Assembly: GCF_026151205.1 (NCBI RefSeq)
Contig: NW_026971809.1
Coordinates: 1-42,873, forward strand
Reading direction: 5' to 3'
DNA from: Bolinopsis microptera
Taxonomy: Eukaryota; Ctenophora; Tentaculata; Lobata; Bolinopsidae
Length of the DNA stretch: 42,873 bases
Positions 1 to 9,392 of this stretch are shown here, piece after piece. The notes beneath the pieces were generated by a model. The model saw only the letters and a list, made by a program, of their open reading frames with translations. It did not search any database and was not told the origin of the DNA. Numbering within the stretch: the stretch's first letter is position 1; every line of letters begins with the position of its first letter. Made by a program: the position numbers and the translations under genes.

Positions 1-568
1 TAATCATTTTTTTAACCATTGAATAATAATAAGTGTTTTACTTGGGTCTTTAAAGAAATCATACATAAAATTAACGAGAATATCTGATTTAAAAGTTACT
101 CTACAGTCGATTTATTATCAAATTATTCTTGCCCTAAATTAACTAGAATGTGCCACTATCATTACGCTAATGTTTATGAGGTGTGACACATAACACAATG
201 ATTTCCTGATAAAAGTAAAAATGGTTTCTGACCATCAGTACAGAGTTAATACACATATACATTATACAAGGCTCTGGCAGCTTTTTTAGCCGGGAACAGG
301 ACCAGGACTGGAAAAAAATGCTGGGACCAGGACTTTGACTAACAAAATTGTTACTTCATAATAACAATTTGATGTATTTCGACAGTATGCTATGTTAGCA
401 ACTTGGTTGATCAGTGTTTTAAATTACCAGACAATACAAAATTTTGATTAAATTAACAAATAGCATAAAACATACTCATTATGGTATTTGGTTAATGGTT
501 ATCCGTATCTTTAATATACTAGATCCTGAGTAGCCATTTTGGTTTAACAGTGCAACTACTTTATATAC
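1..568. other. AT-rich flank, no gene seen
   Basis: No open frame of useful length and no recognisable motif on either strand. The only visible structure is a short imperfect repetition of a GGGAcCAGGACT-like phrase near 290-340. It is probably intergenic. Confidence 0.5.
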
Positions 569-634
569 TATCACTTCGAGATGGCCAGGCCTACTCTCAT
601 GCTGTCTATATGTGATGATTAATTCTGAAAAACT

Positions 635-707
635 AGGGACAACTGGGGAATGATCCCAGAACCTCGAGATTTCGCGTCTCTTGCTCTACCAATTGAGCTA
701 CTGACCC
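635..707 (-). tRNA. Mirror-image tRNA-like cloverleaf
   Basis: Exact reverse complement of the tRNA-like sequence in the other palindrome arm, so box A lies at 689-700 and box B at 647-655 on the minus strand. The two units point outward from the palindrome centre. If Pol III used both, transcription would diverge. The same objections to function apply: non-standard position 33 and an unusual T loop. Confidence 0.48.
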
Positions 708-818
708 TGATTCTCAGAGCGAAATCACCACTCATATACAGCACAATTTCATGCTTTGTATTCCACACAAAGCATGAAATTGTGCTGTATATGAGTGGTG
801 ATTTCGCTCTGAGAATCA

Positions 819-891
819 GGGTCAGTAGCTCAATTGGTAGAGCAAGAGACGCGAAATCTCGAGGTTCTGGGATCATTCCCCAGTTGTCCCT
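819..891 (+). tRNA. tRNA-like cloverleaf (probable tRNA pseudogene or SINE head)
   Basis: A 73-nt stretch folds as a type I tRNA. The acceptor stem GGGTCAG/TTGTCCC has six of seven pairs counting one wobble. The D stem is GCTC/GAGC, the anticodon stem AGAGA/TCTCG has four of five pairs, the variable loop is 5 nt, and the T stem CTGGG/CCCAG is perfect. Box A (TAGCTCAATTGG, 826-837) and box B (GATCATTCC, 871-879) sit at normal tRNA spacing. Against a functional tRNA, position 33 of the anticodon loop (CGCGAAA) is G rather than the invariant U, and the T loop ATCATTC lacks the usual TTC start. A Pol III promoter captured in a repeat is more likely than a working tRNA gene. Confidence 0.5.
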
Positions 892-1117
892 AGTTTTTCA
901 GAATTAATCATCACATATAGACAGCATGAGAGTAGGCCTGGCCATCTCGAAGTGATAATAATAATTAAATGTTTCGCAGATTGGCAATCATCGGTGTTGT
1001 TGGTGTTGTACACACTGCACTGATAATGATATCACGTTGAACGTGTAATGTAAATATAGTGTGGATACATGCGAATATATATTCTAAATAACTACTTTAT
1101 ATACTATGCATACATTA

Positions 1118-1529
1118 CCTTAGTTCCCAAAAATTTGTGTGCCATTATATTGAGCACAATTTACTTGAGCCCGAAAAATTTGGGCAGAAAATTTGAACTC
1201 ATTTGGGCGACCAAAAATTTGGGCACAAATTCTTCGAAAAATGAACAATTTTCCACTAAAAATCGTTCATCTTTAGTGAAATCTGTCATTTCACTTGGTT
1301 AAGCCATGAATGACAGATTAGAAAACTAAAATTTCAAATATTATTTCACTTGGATATGAAGAAAAAGCCATCTTTCTATAGATCTCAGGGCCACAGGCTA
1401 AATGCCAAAAGTTTGGTTAGCAAAAAATTTAGCAGACGGAAAAGATTTATGCAATTTATTTGGTCTGCAAAAAATTTGGGCGAGAGGCCCGCTCAATTTT
1501 TTTGTCGCCCAAATTTTTAGGAATTAAGG
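1118..1529. mobile_element. MITE with ~27-bp imperfect terminal inverted repeats and TA target duplication
   Basis: The left end (1118-1144, beginning CCTTAGTTCCCAAAAATTTG) matches the reverse complement of the right end (1503-1529, beginning CCTTAATTCCTAAAAATTTG) at most positions. TA lies immediately outside both ends (1116-1117 and 1530-1531), as expected for Tc1/mariner-type insertion. The interior has no transposase frame. It repeats the AAAAATTTGGGC phrase several times in both orientations (about 1165-1220 and 1465-1515). Size and structure fit a non-autonomous DNA transposon. Confidence 0.72.
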
Positions 1530-2646
1530 TACTTATTGAGATTACTGATCAACCAGTAAAAAACTTTTTTCCCACCGCCAATGAGTTCCTGATCTCCAAG
1601 CTAGATGAGGGCTTCTGCCAAAGAAGGAGTACAAGAATCAGTGTGGACAGTGATATCGATCAGGTGGGACTGACGACTCAGTCAGTTGGCGCCCCCGCAG
1701 AAAAAGCGCTCTCCTATTGGCGCCCCCTCCCCTTTTGGGGCCCTCCCCTTTTGGCACCCCTCCCTAAAATTGAACAAATTAGGTTATTTTAGAGGATACA
1801 CCAGTAAACAGCCTGGGCGCCAACAGGCAATGTGACACCACTTGGGTCCTTCGTTATGCCACTGCTGCCATATGCTTCGGATTTCTTGACAGATTTCCGC
1901 CTTTTATTCCTGCGAATGATAAAGTCGATTGACTATGACTATTTATTGGATAGATACGTCAAGAGTTTACCCCTCGCTTCTAAAATATGGTGTTTGAGAT
2001 TTCAAGCAGTCGCTCCAATAGCATATCCTTAAGAAGTCTACCATTTCGGTTTGCCAAACCCCTGTCCAATGTTCGATTTTCTGCTGAGTGATGACAAGAC
2101 ATGTGAATTTAAGTCTCTTACAAAAAATAGTAGGTTGTGGGCTGGTATCTAATCGATAGCTCCACCAATGCTGTTTAGAATTAGAATTAGAATTAGAATC
2201 AAATTTACACAGCAATACAATAAGAATAAAAAATAATTTAAGAAGCTTCAATCTGCTGTGCAGGACATTCAAGTCAGTCGAAAACTGTTAGCAGAACACC
2301 CTACTAAGGACATAAGGAATAAAAGGATATAGCATGAAAAACATAATAAGTAATAAATTAATGAGTGATAAAATAAGATATGATTTAACAGTGAACTGTG
2401 GGCATGAAGGTAACAACTAACAATTAATGTTGAAAATTACATAGATGCCCACTTTGGAATTACGTTAGTAATATTATTTACAGTTATACACAGAGAAGTA
2501 TAGAACAATAATAGAATGGCAATGATAACAAATGGGAACGAATAAAGGAGATGTTTAAAGTTCTATACTTCTGAAAATAGGTCATATAACGCAGGGGGCC
2601 TTTCCACCCGACAAAAACTCCAACACCTTAAAATTTGTTTCAGTTG
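1530..2646. other. Intergenic; short simple repeats only
   Basis: No convincing gene. There is a C-rich patch at about 1685-1770 with repeated CCCTCCCCTTTTGG phrases, and a perfect (TTAGAA)4 hexamer array at 2175-2198. Small open frames here show no recognisable domain. Confidence 0.5.
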
Positions 2647-2895
2647 TCACATATCTAGAGTGTAGAAATAGTCGAAACTATTGTTTATTTCATAGGATGA
2701 GACTCCTTGAATTACATCTGACATAAATTTAGATTTCATACATTGTGCGAATTTTACACTACATTCTATAGTCCTTATGTTCTCTGGAATTGTATTCCAA
2801 CATTTTGCACCTAAATATGTAAAGGTTTTGTATGTTCTGGATTTGTGAATATAAAGGTTGCACCTCTCAGCTGTCATAATAGTTTTATTTTTCAT
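2647..2895 (-). pseudogene. 3'-terminal fragment of a non-LTR reverse transcriptase (CR1/L2-like)
   Basis: The 82-residue frame contains YKTFTYLGAKCWNTIPENIR followed by a K/F-rich stretch and a nearby stop. This matches the pattern at the very C terminus of CR1/L2-type RT proteins (an aromatic/Gly-Ala-K-x-WN-x-(L/I)P-x-x-(I/L)R block, then a short helix). No polymerase motifs are present, so this is only the last part of a 5'-truncated copy. Its host-gene potential is nil. Confidence 0.6.
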
Positions 2896-3938
2896 CTACT
2901 GTAGGTCACCATAATAGTTATAACTGAGTTCTCTGGACACATGGCTACCATCGTCTTCTTGCTCTGACCAGGGACCTTACAGTAGCGTCACGTAGTACAC
3001 GATGGCACCTGGCACATGGTTAGGTGAAATTGTCTTCCTGTCATGCGTTAGACAGAAATCAATGAGAATAGTTCTTTTTGTCCAAGACAATTACAATATC
3101 AACCCGCCAATTAGATAGACGCCTCAATATTCAATATTGGGCACTGGGCCTTCATGCCGAAGTTGTGATGAGGCGAGAGCTACCACGAGATCCTGAATCC
3201 TTGTACTCGATTTCAGTGTTTCTGAATGCCTAGAATCTGTAAACCACTATCTCTCATCTGTTCTCTTATTGTTCACATATTTAAAGAGTTAAAATAATTT
3301 CCTTCTGGCCATGTAGTAGCTAGGGTGCGATTATATTGGGACCTATCCGCATACCTGCATGCATGTTTATTTTTTGTGAAATAGCCCCTGCAGTCAATGT
3401 AATAAGCACCAATAATACAAATTCACCGTACAGCACGATAATTCAAGGCGTATGAGGGCCTCCTGTGCATTGCAAGTGTGTAAAAAGGACGAAAAATTGA
3501 TAATTTTCGCTTATATTTGATATTTGAAAGACCAAATTTTTTAATAAATTTTTAAAATTCACATAAGAAAAACGAAATTAATTTTTTTAAAAACAAAATT
3601 TGTATTTACCACGAAACAATCAATACATATTATGTTATATTCATTTCACCTAACCATATCCTTTCGCGCCACTGCGGGCGCGCTTGTTTCACAAGTCAAG
3701 AAAAGCACCTATCCACGAACCCCGATGGGAAGGTTCGTGCGCGCGCGTGCAGTGCTGACAACAGCGTCGGTGTAGCGAAGGTAGTCTTAGCACTTCTCCC
3801 TCCAGTATGCAGTAACCACTCTTCAGGTTTCTATAATGCATGGTGACCGTGTATAGGGGTTAATTAGGCGTAAACTACAGTACAGCTGAACTTACACCTA
3901 CATTCAGGAAAGAAAAATTTAGGAAAGAAAAATTTTTA
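2896..3938. other. Intergenic; GC-rich island inside AT-rich DNA
   Basis: No gene seen. A CpG-rich patch at about 3660-3790 carries GCGCGCTTGTTTCACA, a phrase that recurs near 7255-7270. The flanks are AT-rich without coding signal. Confidence 0.45.
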
Positions 3939-4330
3939 TTTACCACAAATAATCAATACATAATGTTATATTCATAAATAAATTCAAATTTCAATTTCAA
4001 ACACATATACAGTACGCCGCGCACACAGCCACAATTTAAAATTGTTCAGAAATTCGTAGGTCAGCTGTAGGCGCCGCGCACAGGATCTATTTAATTGTTA
4101 ACTTACAATTACATGTCACATTTCTTAATTACTAGAGCCAAAATTTCAGAAGCAAAATAATTTAAAAGATATTTCTGTCGTTCACGCAGTACAGGCCGTG
4201 AGCACTGCGATCTAATTAATATAATAATGGAGAGATTCCAAAAAACCGCGCGCTCGTTATTTATTGTGATTAAATTGAGTGCGCGCCACTGTGAACAGCA
4301 GTACCGCTCAAGCATGAATTAGTACTGAGC
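3939..4330. repeat. Dispersed mixed AT/GC repeat, copy 1
   Basis: The segment with TATTCATAaATAAATTCAAAT, then GCCGCGCaCA, then AATTACATGTCACATTT, then TTAATTACTA recurs in the same order at about 7186-7474. The block TGTCGTTCACGCAGTACAG with GTGAGCACTGCGAT (4170-4212) is echoed near 15310-15345. No terminal repeats or target duplication could be defined, so the class is unknown. Confidence 0.5.
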
Positions 4331-5729
4331 GGTACGCAGTTCTGCGTGAGGCGTAGACATTTGTAGCACACGTTTCATTCAACTAATCCATTAATCCATG
4401 TGACATGTACAATGTAATTATATTAAAGCAAAAAGAATATTAATTTTAATAATAATTGACGTAAACATATGTGTTTAAATAACATCTATAATCTAGCGAG
4501 TTACTAATACCGTTCGCGTTTGTTTGTATTCTTGATTATATATCTTTACACTAGCCTATATTATGATGGAGATATACATTATATAATTGCTCCAATATTC
4601 AACACTGCTAAACAACAAATACCTACTCGCCCATCGATGAAGCAGTCGCCAAAACAAAGCTCAAAGTTAATATATCTTCGTACTTCGTTTTGGAAACTGT
4701 AGAATTCCAATAAATAATCGTGTATTCGATGGGCAAGCACTCGCCACTTGAGGCCGAGACAAACGGCACCAGCTCCGCCCCGCAACCGTGAAGTAAGGCG
4801 GGGCGGTGGTGTGCGCCGTTTATACGGCCCACAGCACGAGACATTTTGAGCTTCAAGACTTAAGACTATAAAAGTCCCGAATTAAACGTAGCGACTTACC
4901 ATCGTCAGCCGTCAAAAATTTAGAATTTGTATGTTATAAACTCCACACCTGCTATCAGTCTAACATGTAATTTAGTTTGTTATTGGCTAAATTTTCAACT
5001 CGATTAAGCGATGCAGACGGATGAACTAGGCTTCTCCTCCGTCAAAAACACAATGAGAGGGGATTGTGGAAGGACACGAACACTATTCGTTAACTCGTAC
5101 CCCGGGTACCCCCTAGAACTGTGTCCCATCAGAGAGAGCCCATCACCCGTCAGATCGAAAACAGTGTTTTAGTTTTGATATATGCTGTACCAATTACAAT
5201 AAATGGTAAGTCAAGGCTGACGTTGGTAGCAAAGTATAAAGTGACACGTCACAACAAAATAACCACTACACACTACACACACTATACGCTATAACTATTG
5301 TACACAGTACACAGTATAACTAAAATATAAAATATAAACAAGTTACAAGAGACAAAAGAGTTTACAGAAGAGTTTTACATCGGCTCAGCACCACCAGGAC
5401 ATTGGCTATACACGTGGGTCAATTAGTTTGATTTGGTATGGCTCGACCGGGAAAGTGGTCGAAATTAGTGCTCTTAATGAGTCATCACTGTCGTCTGAAT
5501 ATTAGAGCGGGAACTTCCCAAGTTTCGGCCGACAACGCGACGCGCACAGCATGGGCGCGCAATGCTATGCGCGGTCTCATATTACTGTGTCATTCGGCGG
5601 TTGCGCTCAGAGTTACTGGGAATGAGTTGTATGTTGTTTACCTAAATTCAAGCATGGTATTCATAGATAAGCTTGTCAGTCAGTAAGTGCTTATGTGGGA
5701 ATAACAGGCAAATGAATATCACTTCATAA
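4331..5729. other. Intergenic; no recognised gene
   Basis: A plus-strand open frame of 82 codons (5438-5686) and minus-strand frames around 4580-4860 encode nothing I recognise and overlap GC-rich repeat-like sequence. I would not call a gene here. Confidence 0.4.
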
Positions 5730-6680
5730 TCAGAATTCAGTGAAATTTCTGTCGCACCACTCAGTTCCATACCGGTTTTGAGCTCTTAGAAGTGACTGTT
5801 TAAGTAAATTCTTGACAGATCCGCATGTGGAGGTGAAATTTAACGGGCCAACTTTACGGAATTCGTTCCACAGCCATGCAGATTTATAAATAAATTGATT
5901 AGTTGGAGAGGGTGTAATGAACAGATTATCTTTCCTATTTGATATGTTGAATAAGTAGTATAACGAAATTGGTACTCGTGACTTAATGATCTTAAAAAGT
6001 TCCATTAAACAACGGTATCGGTACAGGTTCTCTGTAACAAGTAATTCATGTTTTGTGAATAGAGGCTTAGTGGACTCTTTAACATAGAATTCAGATCCTA
6101 GACGTTGAGAATTAATTGGTCTTGCTCTAGCACATGTCTTGAATTTGTCTACATAAGCTTCATAGTCTCCAAATAGAATCCTGATACACTTCTTTTGAGT
6201 AATAAATAGTGGTTTTAACTGATTATTGGGAATACCTCCCCAGACAGAAATAGCATAACCTAGGTGTGATTCAAAGAGAGAATGATATATTTGTTTATAT
6301 AGTGATTCTGGTAAGCATTTCTTAATACGGTAGATACGTCCACAAGCACTTCTTAGTTTCTTGTTGAGGGATGATATATGTGGTTTCCAGCTCAATTTAT
6401 CATCCATGATTACTCCGAGAAACTTTGTCTGACTTACACGTTTAATTATTTTGTTATTAATGGACAAGTTTTGGCTATCTATATCGGCATCTAATTCGTT
6501 ATTATTACGTTTAGAGGGAGAAAAATACATGTAACAACACTTCTTTACATTAATGTGCAGTAGGTTAACTCCCATATATTTGTTTACGGCCTGTAGTGCT
6601 TCATTAGCCAATTCATATGCTTTATTTCTCGAATCGGCAGCGACAAATATATTAGTATCGTCTGCAAATAAGACAAGCAT
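5730..6680 (-). pseudogene. 5'-truncated non-LTR retrotransposon RT, C-terminal half (CR1/L2/Jockey group)
   Basis: The 316-residue frame opens at the catalytic FADDTN motif (residues 5-10) and continues through TKFLGVIMDD, the thumb and connection region (YHSLFESHLGYAISVWGG) and the C-terminal WLWNEFRKVGPLNF block before a stop. Everything upstream of RT motif C (endonuclease, fingers, first catalytic Asp) is missing. Sequence to the right of 6680 looks unrelated, which is the usual 5' truncation. The frame is otherwise open, suggesting a fairly young copy. It makes no working polymerase. Assignment among CR1, L2 and Jockey is by general pattern only. Confidence 0.85.
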
Positions 6681-7058
6681 GCAAGCTCACCTGGTCCAAT
6701 GAGCGGAAAACGGAGGACAAGGTCTGGTGACGTCATAGTCACGTGACCTCATAGGCTCATAATTACGTGACCTCAGACCCAATCAATGATCAATTAGGTT
6801 TGGGCATGGTCAGCCCCCTGTCACCTGATCTTTAGGTGACTTGTAGCGCGATGCACTACTGGGTCGCGCGCGCATCAAATATATTATTATAATGCTTCTC
6901 GCAACCACAGATCGGTAGATCGGCAAGATGCACCACTGTGCCTCACCGAGCTGCGAAGGATTGACATCGTGAATCAATAGGTGACGTACGACACCCTCGT
7001 TTACGCAATCAATGTCTGAAAGGCTACACACGTTGCATATGACGACAAAAGCGCGGGA
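6681..7058. other. Intergenic with paired ACGTGACCTCA sites and GC-rich repeat
   Basis: At 6726-6776 a TGACGTCA palindrome (CRE-like) is followed by two copies of ACGTGACCTCA about 30 bp apart. The block at 6840-6965 (GTAGCGCGATGC...GCTTCTCG...CACCGAGCTGCGAAGGAT) resembles 15638-15750, so it belongs to a dispersed repeat. No gene seen. Confidence 0.4.
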
Positions 7059-7092
7059 AATTTTGGCACCACTGTACAGTGGTGCCAAAATT
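7059..7092. repeat. Perfect 34-bp palindrome
   Basis: The 17-base half-site AATTTTGGCACCACTGT is followed directly by its exact reverse complement with no spacer. It sits at the junction between two GC-rich repeat blocks. It may be a junction of inverted repeat copies, a cruciform site, or paired TIRs left by an excision. Confidence 0.9.
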
Positions 7093-7620
7093 GTTGGGTG
7101 GGTTCATGGCTAGAGCCCTTTTTACCGCCGTGAGGCGGGCGCGCGCTACTGCAAGTGCAAGGGCTCTGGATAGAGCAATATATTCATAGATAAATTCAAA
7201 TTCGAAATTCAACCATATTTATTCACATAGCCATGTGTATACGCGTACTGCGTGACGCGCTTGTTTCACAAAATGAATATATCCTTTGCCGCCTACGGCG
7301 ATCGCGCGCTACTGCAAGCGAGAGGGCTCTGGTTAGAGCAACCATATATACACAGCCCGCCGCTCAAACAGCCACACATTGTTGAGAAATCTTTAGGTGC
7401 GGTTGTAAACGCCGCGCGCAGGGTCTATTAAATTGTTATTTTATAATTACATGTCACATTTATTAATTACTATAGAGCACACGATGGGACCACGTTGAAT
7501 AGAGCCGCGCTATTTTCTATCCCGTTTGGCGCTGCTAGTCGCGCTTGCGTCCGCGCGTTACGCGTACGTCATGTAAAATATTGAAATCACAAATGCGATC
7601 TTATTGTTGCGCGCGCGACC
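7093..7620. repeat. Dispersed mixed AT/GC repeat, copy 2, with internal duplication
   Basis: GCGCGCTACTGCAAG then AGGGCTCTGG then TAGAGCAA occurs twice (about 7138-7170 and 7305-7342). The TAGAGCCCTT at about 7111 can pair with AAGGGCTCT at 7158. The stretch at 7186-7474 repeats the order seen at 3939-4140. The end (7500-7580, GCTATTTTCTATCCCGTTTG onward) recurs at about 9940-9990. Unknown class, no coding. Confidence 0.5.
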
Positions 7621-7846
7621 ATGCGCTACCTATTTCCATGTTTTGAATTAAAAAATCGACGTACGACCACAGTATATAAATTTTGAAACAATTAATTATT
7701 TGGTAATTGATGCATCTAGAGTCATTTTAATATAGCTTGTATACATTTTTATTGTTATGCATAGATAGATAGCCTGATGAATCGAGCGCTAATTCTAATG
7801 CAGAAGAAATGACTACTTATGAGCAAACAAACCGCCTAGTTTGATG

Positions 7847-8408
7847 TTAACTTTCGTATTCTTTACTATTTAAGCAAATTGTATTGTTGGCTGATATTCT
7901 TCCAGCTTTAAATTTGATATCGTCCACAAGTTTCGGGAAATGATGTTTGTAGACTTGAGACTGTATGCTCACGACCTTTTGTAAATACATATATGAAGAA
8001 TAGAACATCATATCACCTATTCTTTGATATAAAGTGAAAATCTCCAAATAAGATTTCATTGAATCCTCGATCTGACACTTTCAAAGATATTCAAATCATT
8101 GGTAACATATTGATTGTTGTAGATCACAGGTCTATGAATTCTCACATACCATCTCCATGACGAAGCACACAATTTTTCCTACTGGAGGCCGTACAGTGAG
8201 TTCTAATGGCTTGTCCCAAATACATCAATGTGCTTGACTTCTATAACTTAACATTATGAGCCTTTAATCTTATGTCCCAACTCCCATCGTATAGATGATT
8301 GATATTTCTTACAAGCACACAAGCAGAATTTCTTCTATAGGCTTCTTTTGAAATTTTCTTTGTTGTCTTTTTAAACCAAGAATATATTGCTCTATGAGAT
8401 AATGCCAT
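7847..8408 (-). pseudogene. Decayed coding remnant of unknown family
   Basis: Three minus-strand segments read like protein but lie in different frames: 8241-8408 (starts MALSHRAIYSWFKKTTKK, 55 codons), a middle piece around 8080-8150 (includes PVIYNNQYVTNDLNIF), and 7847-8059 (70 codons, includes KVVSIQSQVYKHHFPKLVDD). Stops and frame changes separate them and no GT-AG junctions join them obviously. I do not recognise the family. It may be an old transposon or retroelement ORF, or a dead gene. The call rests on codon-like texture only. Confidence 0.3.
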
Positions 8409-9323
8409 TTTCGAAAGATTTGAAGATGAATGTTTATTAGTGGGCTACAAAATCCTGCCACTCATCATTGCCTATTGTAAAGTAAAATTATTTCTTGGAG
8501 CACTTAAATCAACCACCTGCCACAATACAAATTCTCGCATTCCAATAAATGTTATTATATGTTTATTGTTTCTTTTTACCCATATTTTGACCAATTGTAA
8601 AAATATATATGCTCAAATGGATATTCTTTTAATTAAGTACCGGCGAAAGAAGGTGGACACCAAACATGAGATCCATCTATCAGAAGTCTCCTACAATCTC
8701 ATCCCTGCCCCTTTAATGGAGTCTAAATAATGGAGCAGATCATGCGTTTTGAAACTTTTATATATTAGATTGTTAAAGATTTAAAATATTGTGCTCTGCC
8801 AATTGCAACACTCAAAATTTGATTGTGCTCTGCCAATCGCATCACTTGATTTAATTGAATGTATATTAAATACATTTTGACACATTTTTCCTTTTATTTA
8901 CTATCGAAACTTCTATTAGGGAAAACGAAATCTTTGACATACTTATTCTAATCAATTCAATTTAGGTGCCTACAGTTCATGTATGATGAATCTACTGGTT
9001 AGTGGTGACGACGCAGTCTTAACATTGGAGTGAGCCAATCTAATCCAAGCAAGTGAGGGAAGTAATTTTATTTTAAACCTGGCGTGCACCAAGTTGGAAA
9101 TGCAGTATCCAAGACAACCCACCATTATTAAAGGCTAGTTAGACATTTAAATTGAGTACACAACAGTTTGGTTAGGAATAAGGTTAAGGTTCCTAAAGTC
9201 ATAATAACTATCTGTAACCCCTACCCTTGCATTATTTTAAATTTGTTTCACTAAAAAGTTTGTTTCACTATTTCTCACTCTTATCCTAAAAGTAGTTTAT
9301 TATGATCATAGTTCTATAATACA
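8409..9323. other. Intergenic; short direct duplication
   Basis: A 34-bp unit starting ATTGTGCTCTGCCAAT is present twice in tandem at 8788-8853 with about 80% identity. The 96-codon plus-strand open frame at 8440-8730 has no recognisable domain. Its antisense frames carry stop-rich remnants that may extend the decayed sequence to the left. Confidence 0.4.
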
Positions 9324-9392
9324 TGGGAAGTATCTGTGCAGCCCCACAACCAAGTCTACTCTTGGTTTTAGGGCTGCACAGATACTGCCCCA
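9324..9392 (+). ncRNA. Long near-perfect hairpin, miRNA-precursor-like
   Basis: The left arm (9324-9354, containing AGTATCTGTGCAGCCC) pairs with the right arm (9361-9392, containing GGGCTGCACAGATACT) across a 6-nt loop (TCTACT). There is a 16-bp perfect core, then a small interruption, then a further AACCAAG/CTTGGTT stem next to the loop, plus GGG/CCC pairs at the base. Length (~69 nt) and arm length suit a miRNA precursor on either strand, but a small MITE remnant would look the same. Strand is unknown; plus is given by convention. Confidence 0.45.

Larger units (their letters stand above)
569..957. repeat. Perfect 389-bp palindrome (foldback element) containing tRNA-like sequence
   Basis: Positions 569-759 and 767-957 are exact reverse complements (191 bp each) around a 7-nt spacer (760-766). 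I found no mismatch in the arms. The dinucleotides at the ends (569-570 and 956-957) are both TA, so a TA target duplication flanking a 385-bp element is possible. Each arm contains a tRNA-like cloverleaf with Pol III box A and box B matches. It could be a palindromic MITE, a head-to-head pair of tRNA-derived SINEs, or an assembly foldback artefact. Perfect arms imply very recent origin or gene conversion. The equal 85-codon open frames on both strands are a consequence of the palindrome, not genes. Confidence 0.93.

Noticed and set aside
619-907. Two overlapping 85-codon ORFs on opposite strands with nearly identical proteins
   Set aside because: They are the unavoidable result of the perfect palindrome; the sequence contains tRNA-like stems, not protein signal.
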